Shown: piece by piece, positions 59,181-64,000 of the stretch
Layout: the number at the start of each line of letters is the position of its first letter
Numbering within the stretch: the stretch's first letter is position 1
Assembly: GCA_021442155.1 (NCBI GenBank)
Contig: CM038214.1
Coordinates: forward strand, 24,143,808 to 24,207,807
Origin: Cymbidium sinense
Lineage: Eukaryota > Streptophyta > Magnoliopsida > Asparagales > Orchidaceae
Length of the DNA: 64,000 nt
Direction of reading: 5' to 3'
Notes under the pieces: generated by a model
What the model saw: only the letters and a program-made list of their open reading frames with translations
The model's database searches: none
Told to the model about the DNA's origin: nothing
Translations under genes and position numbers: made by a program

Positions 59181-61347
59181 TTAAAACCTTAAACCCTTAA
59201 CCCAAAACCATAAACCATAAACCCTAAACACTAAACCCTAAACCTTAAACCCTAAATTATCCCAAAACCTTAAACCCTAAACCCTAAACCTTAAGCCCTA
59301 ACCCTAACCATAAACCCTAAACCCTAAAACCCTAAACTAATAACCTTAAACCTAAAGTTTATACTTAAAGTTTAAACCCAAACCTTAAACCCTAAACCTA
59401 AACTAACTTAAACCTTAAAGCACCTAAACTTAAACTTAAACTAAACCTAAAACCTAAAGCCTAAAGACTAAACCCTAAACCCTAAACCCTAAATTGTAAA
59501 ACATAAACCTTGAACCCTAAAACCTAATCCCTAACCATAAACCCTAAACCCTAAGCTTAAACCCTAAACCCTAAAACTAATCCTAAACCCTAAACCTACA
59601 ACCTTAAACCCTAAACGCTAAACCTATAAGCCTAAAAACCCTAAACCCTAAAACCCTAAACCTTAATCCCTAAACCCTAAACCCACCCCAATCCCTAAAC
59701 CCTAAACCATAAACCCTAAAAACCTAAAAGCCTAAAACCCAAAAAAGAATAAAACCTAAAAATTAAATAAAAAATAACCTAAACCTAAATATAATAAAAA
59801 AATAATATAAAATAATAACCACAACTAAAATCTAAACCTAAACCTAAACCTAAAAATAAAATAAAATAAAAAATAAAATCTAAGCTAAAATAAAATAAAT
59901 AAAAACTTAAACTAAACTAAAAGATAAAATAAAGTTATAACTAAAAAACTTAAATAAAAAAAAATTAAATGTAAAATAAACACAAAATAAACCTAAAATA
60001 AAATAAAATAAAAACTAAATAAAAGCCTAAACCTAAAAAATAAACTTAAAAATAAATAAATAATAAAACCTAAACCCTAAACTAAAAAAAAAGCCTAAAC
60101 CTCAAATAAACAAAATAAAATAAACCTAAACCTAAAAATAAGATAAAAATAAAATAAACTAAATAATAAACATAAAACTAAACTTAAACCTCAAAAATAA
60201 ACTAAAATAAAAAACCTAAACTAAAATAAATAAATATAAAAGAAATAAACTAAACTAAATAAAAATATAAAATATACCTAAATAAAAATAAAAAATAAAA
60301 TAAACTAAATAAAACTTAAACTAAATAATCCTAAACCTTATGGTTTAATTAATTTTAAAAAAATAACCATAAACCCTAAACCCTAAATCCTAAACCCTAA
60401 ACCCTAAATCCTAAACCCTAAACCCTAAACCCCAAATCCTATAACTAACTCTAAACCCTAAACTCTAAACCTTAAACCCTAACACTAACCCTAACTCTTA
60501 ACCCTCAACCCTAAACTAACCCTAAACCTTAAGCTAACAGTAAACCCTAAACCCTAAACCCTAAATAGTAAACCTTAAAAACTCAAAACCCTAAAGCCTA
60601 AACACTAAACCCTAAATGATAAACCCTAAACCCTAATCCTAAAACCTAAACCCTAAAATTCAATACCCTAAACCCTAATCCCTAAACCGTAAATCCTAAA
60701 ATACTAAAAATCTAAACCTAAACTATATAAAACCTAAAAATAAAATAAATAAATAAACTTAAGCCTAAATAAAATTATAAAACATAATAAAATAAAAACC
60801 TAAACCTAAATCTAAAACTAAACTAAATTAAAAATAAAAATAAACTATAGTAATATAAATAAAAACATAAACTAAAATAAATCTAAACATAAATAAACTA
60901 AACTAAGTAAAATTAAAAAATAAATAAAAATAAAAATAAAAAATAAATTAAACTAAAATAAATTAGTAATTAACTAAATAAACTTAAACTTATTGGTTTA
61001 ATTAATTAAAAAAACCCTAAACACTAAACCCTAAACAAAAAAAACTAACCCTAAACCCTTTACCTAAAAAAACCCTAAGCCCTAAATCCTAAACTCTAAA
61101 CCTTAAACTCTAAACCCTGAACCATAAACCCTAAACCCTAAACCCTAAACCCTAAACCCTAAATCTTAAACCCTAATCCTAACCCTAAACACTAAACCCT
61201 AAACCCTAAACCCTAAACCTTAACCCTAAACCCTAAACCCTAAACCACAAACCCTAAACCCTAAACCTAAACCTAAAGTATCTAAATAAATTAAAAAATA
61301 AACCTAAATGTTAAAATATAATAAACTTAAACCTAAACTTAAACCCT
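59181..61347. repeat. CCCTAAA tracts, AATAAA monomers and two junction motifs
   Basis: A long CCCTAAA tract to about 59750, a monomer to 60339, motif at 60340 (GGTTTAATTAATTTTAAAAA), CCCTAAA to about 60700, a short array, motif at 60994, CCCTAAA to 61270, and the pre-GRP spacer with AGTATC at 61276. Both motifs share the variant TTTAATTAATT, which suggests local duplication. Confidence 0.82.
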
Positions 61348-61839
61348 AAGAATGGGTAGAACCTTGAAGGCAAGAACATCACTATCAACCAGACTCAGTC
61401 TAGATCGAGCGATTGAGGCGAAGGTGGAGGCGGCAGTTATCATAGTGGTGGTGGGGGATTTAGAGGTGTTGGTGGATATGGAGGTGGTGGTCAGACCAGT
61501 TGTGGTTATGGAGGTAAGAGGAGTGATAGAGGCTATAGCTGTGGTGGTGGCAGAGGGAGAGATTATAGGTATGATGGTGGATCCCGCTACTCGAGAGGAT
61601 AGGGTGGTTCTTATGGGAACTAGAGAAAATGAATAACGGTCAATCTGATCTACTTCTTATTGAATTGTGTCTTTATCGTAGAGATGGTTCTAGTTTTCTA
61701 GGGCTTTTGATTTGCTCCATGCGTGCTGATTTTTTATCTATGTCATCGCTTGTGTCTTTGAGAACTTGGTGTATTACTTGATTGATGAAATCAAAAAGAA
61801 GAAATGTGGAATATAAATTTGTTCTTTGTTAAAAAAAAA
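61348..61839 (+). pseudogene. GRP retrocopy, copy 10 (longest single frame)
   Basis: In one frame from 61348 it reads K-N-G-(stop)-N-L-E-G-K-N-I-T-I-N-Q-T-Q-S-R, then SYHSGGGGFRGVGGYGGGG, SCGYGGKRSDRGYSCGGGR, YDGG-like and GGSRYSRG, and ends G-N-(stop for W)-R-K-stop. Only a few stops (TAG at 61357, TGA near 61411, TAG near 61600) interrupt it and almost no frameshift is seen, so it is the best guide to the ancestral tail. The alternative 94-codon ATG frame at 61352-61636 is V/E/M-rich and out of frame with the family. A 3'UTR of 190 bp and a 9-bp A-run follow. Confidence 0.88.
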
Positions 61840-62045
61840 CCAAAAACCCTAAAGCCCAAAATCCTGAACCCTAAACGTAAAACCTAAACCCTAAACCCTA
61901 CACCCTAAAAATAATAAAATAATAAAATAATAAAAAAACCCTAACCCTAAATGCTAAACCCTTAAACTAACCCTAATCCTTAAACCCTAAACCTACAACC
62001 CTAAACCCTAAACTCTAAACCCTAAACCTTAAATCCTAAACCCTA
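61840..62045. repeat. CCCTAAA tract after GRP copy 10
   Basis: Same layout as 54153-54350, with the AATAATAAAATAATAAAA insert near 61910. Confidence 0.85.
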
Positions 62046-62960
62046 AACACTAATAAGAAACTAATAAAACACTAAACTAAACTAACTAAAACTAAAACTA
62101 ATAAATAATAAAGTAAAACTAATAAACTAATAATAAATAAAAACTAATAATAAACTAAAAAAGAAACTAATAAAAACTAACTAAACTAAACAAACTAAAT
62201 AATAATTAAAAAATAACTAATAATAACAAAACTAACTAAACTATTAAACAAACTAATAAAATAAACATAAAATAAAAGACCAATAAACTAACTAAAAATA
62301 AAATGAACTAATAAAACTAATAAAAACTAAACTAAACTTAAACTCATAACTAAAACTAAATTAATAAACTAGCTAAATTAAACCATAAAAAAATAACTAA
62401 CTAATATTAATAACTAAATAATAAACCTAATCCCTAAACATAACTAACATAATAAATAACTAACTAATAATAAAACTAAACCCAATAGCTAAACTACCAA
62501 AACTAAAACTAATAACTAATAACTTAAAACTAATAAACTAACTAAATTATTAATAAATAACTAATAATAATATCTAACAAATAACTAAACTAAACTAGAC
62601 TAACCAACTAAATAATAATAAACTAACTAAATAATAATAACTAAAACTAATAATAAAACTAAAAAACTAATCAACTAAATAACTAATAATAACTAACACT
62701 AAACTATTAAACTAATAATAAATTAAACTAAATAAAATAATAAAACTAATAATAATAATAAAAAACCAAACAAATAATAAACTAAATAATAAATAAAACC
62801 TAAAATAGTATATAATAATAATAAACATACTGAAGTAACAAATAATAATAAACTAATAAAACTAACTAAACTAATAAACTAATAAATAATAATACTAATA
62901 AATAAACTAAACTAAAAATGAATAAAATCTAAAAAAACACTAAATAATAATAAAACCTAA
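62046..62960. repeat. ACTAA/AATAATAA array, copy 3
   Basis: Begins TAATAAGAAACTAATAAAAC and runs parallel to the array at 54351. Same order of CTAACATAATAAATAACTAACT, AACCCAATAGCTAAACT and AATAACATGAAAAC words. Confidence 0.82.
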
Positions 62961-64000
62961 TAACATGAAAACTAAAACCTATACTAAATAAATAAACCTA
63001 AACTAAACCTAAACCTAAACCTAAACCTAAATGCTAAAATAAAACTTAGAAAATAAACTAAATAAAATAAATAAAAGAAAATAAACCTAAAGCTAAACTA
63101 AACTTAATAATAAACTAAACTAAATAAACTAAACTAAAAATAAACCTAAAATAAACCTAAACTAAACCCTAAACTAAACTAAACCACTAAACCTAAACTA
63201 AATAAACCTAAAATAAATAAAATAAATCTAAACCTTAACCTAAACCTAAACATGGACCTAAACCTAAACCTAAACATAAACCCTAATCCTATAAATAAAA
63301 AAACTAAACTAAATAAAAAACCTAAACCTAAACTAAATAAACTAAACTAAACTAAACCTAAATATAAATAAAAATAAATTAAATAAACTAAACTAAATAA
63401 TAAAACCAAAACTAAACCTAAACTTAAACCTAAACCTAAAACTAAAAATACACTTGCTGCTAAGCCTTAAATAAATAATAAATAAACTAAATAAACCTAA
63501 ACTAAAATAAATAAATAAAAATAAAAATAAATAAACTAAATAAACCTAAACTAAACTAAATAAACTAAATAAAAATCCTAAACTAAAATAAACTAAATAA
63601 AACCTAAACCTAAACAAATAAACTAAACTAAACTAAATAAATAAGCCTAAACTAAATAAAAAAATTAAGCTAAAGTAAAACTAAACCAAAACCTAAACTA
63701 AAACTAAATAAACTTGAACCCTAAACGTAAACCTAAAAATACACTAAGCCTAACCTAAATAAAGCTAAATAAAACCTAAACCTAAAATAAAATAAACCAT
63801 AAACTAAATAAATAAGCTAAATCAGCCTAAATAAGTAAAATAAAATAAAATAAACTAAATAGATATAAATAAAATAAAATAAAATAAAAATGTAAATGTT
63901 AACATAACTAAAAATGAACAAAAATAAATAAAATAATAAACTAAAATAAATAATTTAAATAAAAATAAATAACAAATAAACTAAATAAAGAAATAAACCT
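62961..64000. repeat. CCTAAACC/CTAAA array to the window end
   Basis: Runs parallel to 55266-56300; after 63550 it resembles the tandem copies at 55870 and 57453 (TCCTAAACTAAAATAAACTAAATAA). It continues beyond the window. No gene is seen. Confidence 0.78.

Noticed and set aside
61352..61636. 94-codon ATG frame, V/E/M-rich (similar at 21217-21465)
   Set aside because: It is out of frame with the glycine-rich family protein; the ancestral frame is shifted and reads the GNWRN-type end.
1..64000. CRISPR-like or phage-like regular repeats
   Set aside because: Repeats are telomere variants of 5-7 bp in plant DNA; there are no unique spacers of constant length and no cas-type genes.
1..64000. tRNA, rRNA or small nuclear RNA genes
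   Set aside because: No cloverleaf with A/B boxes, no rRNA-like conserved stretch and no snRNA promoter elements were found on either strand by eye.

Overview
This is plant nuclear DNA with no convincing intact protein-coding gene. About two thirds of the 64 kb is degenerate Arabidopsis-type telomere repeat. The C-rich strand (CCCTAAA and its variants CCTAAA, CTAAA, AATAAA, ACTAA) lies on the + strand throughout and never flips. Plant origin is supported by the 7-bp telomere unit, by L1-type LINEs whose ORF1 carries a DUF4283-like domain and a CCHC zinc knuckle, by a plant-type RTE LINE, and by repeated remnants of a class IV glycine-rich RNA-binding protein (GRP7/8-like). Species cannot be told from this. 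The array could be subtelomeric or a large interstitial telomeric block.

The array has hidden higher-order order. AATAAA/CCTAAA-type blocks made of a roughly 0.6-0.9 kb degenerate monomer usually end in a conserved non-telomeric motif close to GGTTTACTTAATTTTAAAAA. Canonical CCCTAAA tract follows. In seven places a second conserved spacer (AGTAACTAAATAAATTAAAA) comes next and then a 5'-truncated GRP retrocopy or its remnant. Ten GRP copies or remnants were found, all on the + strand, and most share the same 5' breakpoint. In three places the GRP is followed by an ACTAA/AATAATAA array, at 1.7-3.9, 54.35-55.27 and 62.05-62.96 kb. Three GC-rich patches (19.6-20.2, 31.1-31.5, 36.6-37.2 kb) look like CCCTAAA turned into CCCTGGG.

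LINE layout: (a) 3.9-9.9 kb is an L1 with ORF1 joined to a T-rich 3'UTR and no ORF2, with a near-complete RTE nested in that 3'UTR (about 6.93-9.77 kb). (b) 16.0-16.3 and 47.1 kb are short RTE 3' ends on the minus strand. (c) 17.5-18.9, 34.05-35.55 and 43.6-44.1 kb are L1 3'UTR fragments. (d) 21.77-30.09 kb is an L1 in two opposed halves: 5'UTR, ORF1, endonuclease and RT on the minus strand, then the ORF2 C-terminus, RNase H and 3'UTR on the plus strand, which fits a twin-priming 5' inversion. (e) 38.06-41.04 kb is a minus-strand RTE flanked by a perfect 18-bp target-site duplication that falls on the junction motif.

All coding remnants carry stops and frameshifts, so nothing here is expected to make a working protein. 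The genetic story is how the satellite was built: telomere-repeat spread, capture of one GRP retrocopy, co-amplification, segmental duplication and repeated LINE insertion. Most open reading frames inside the arrays exist only because the sequence is low in complexity and were not annotated.
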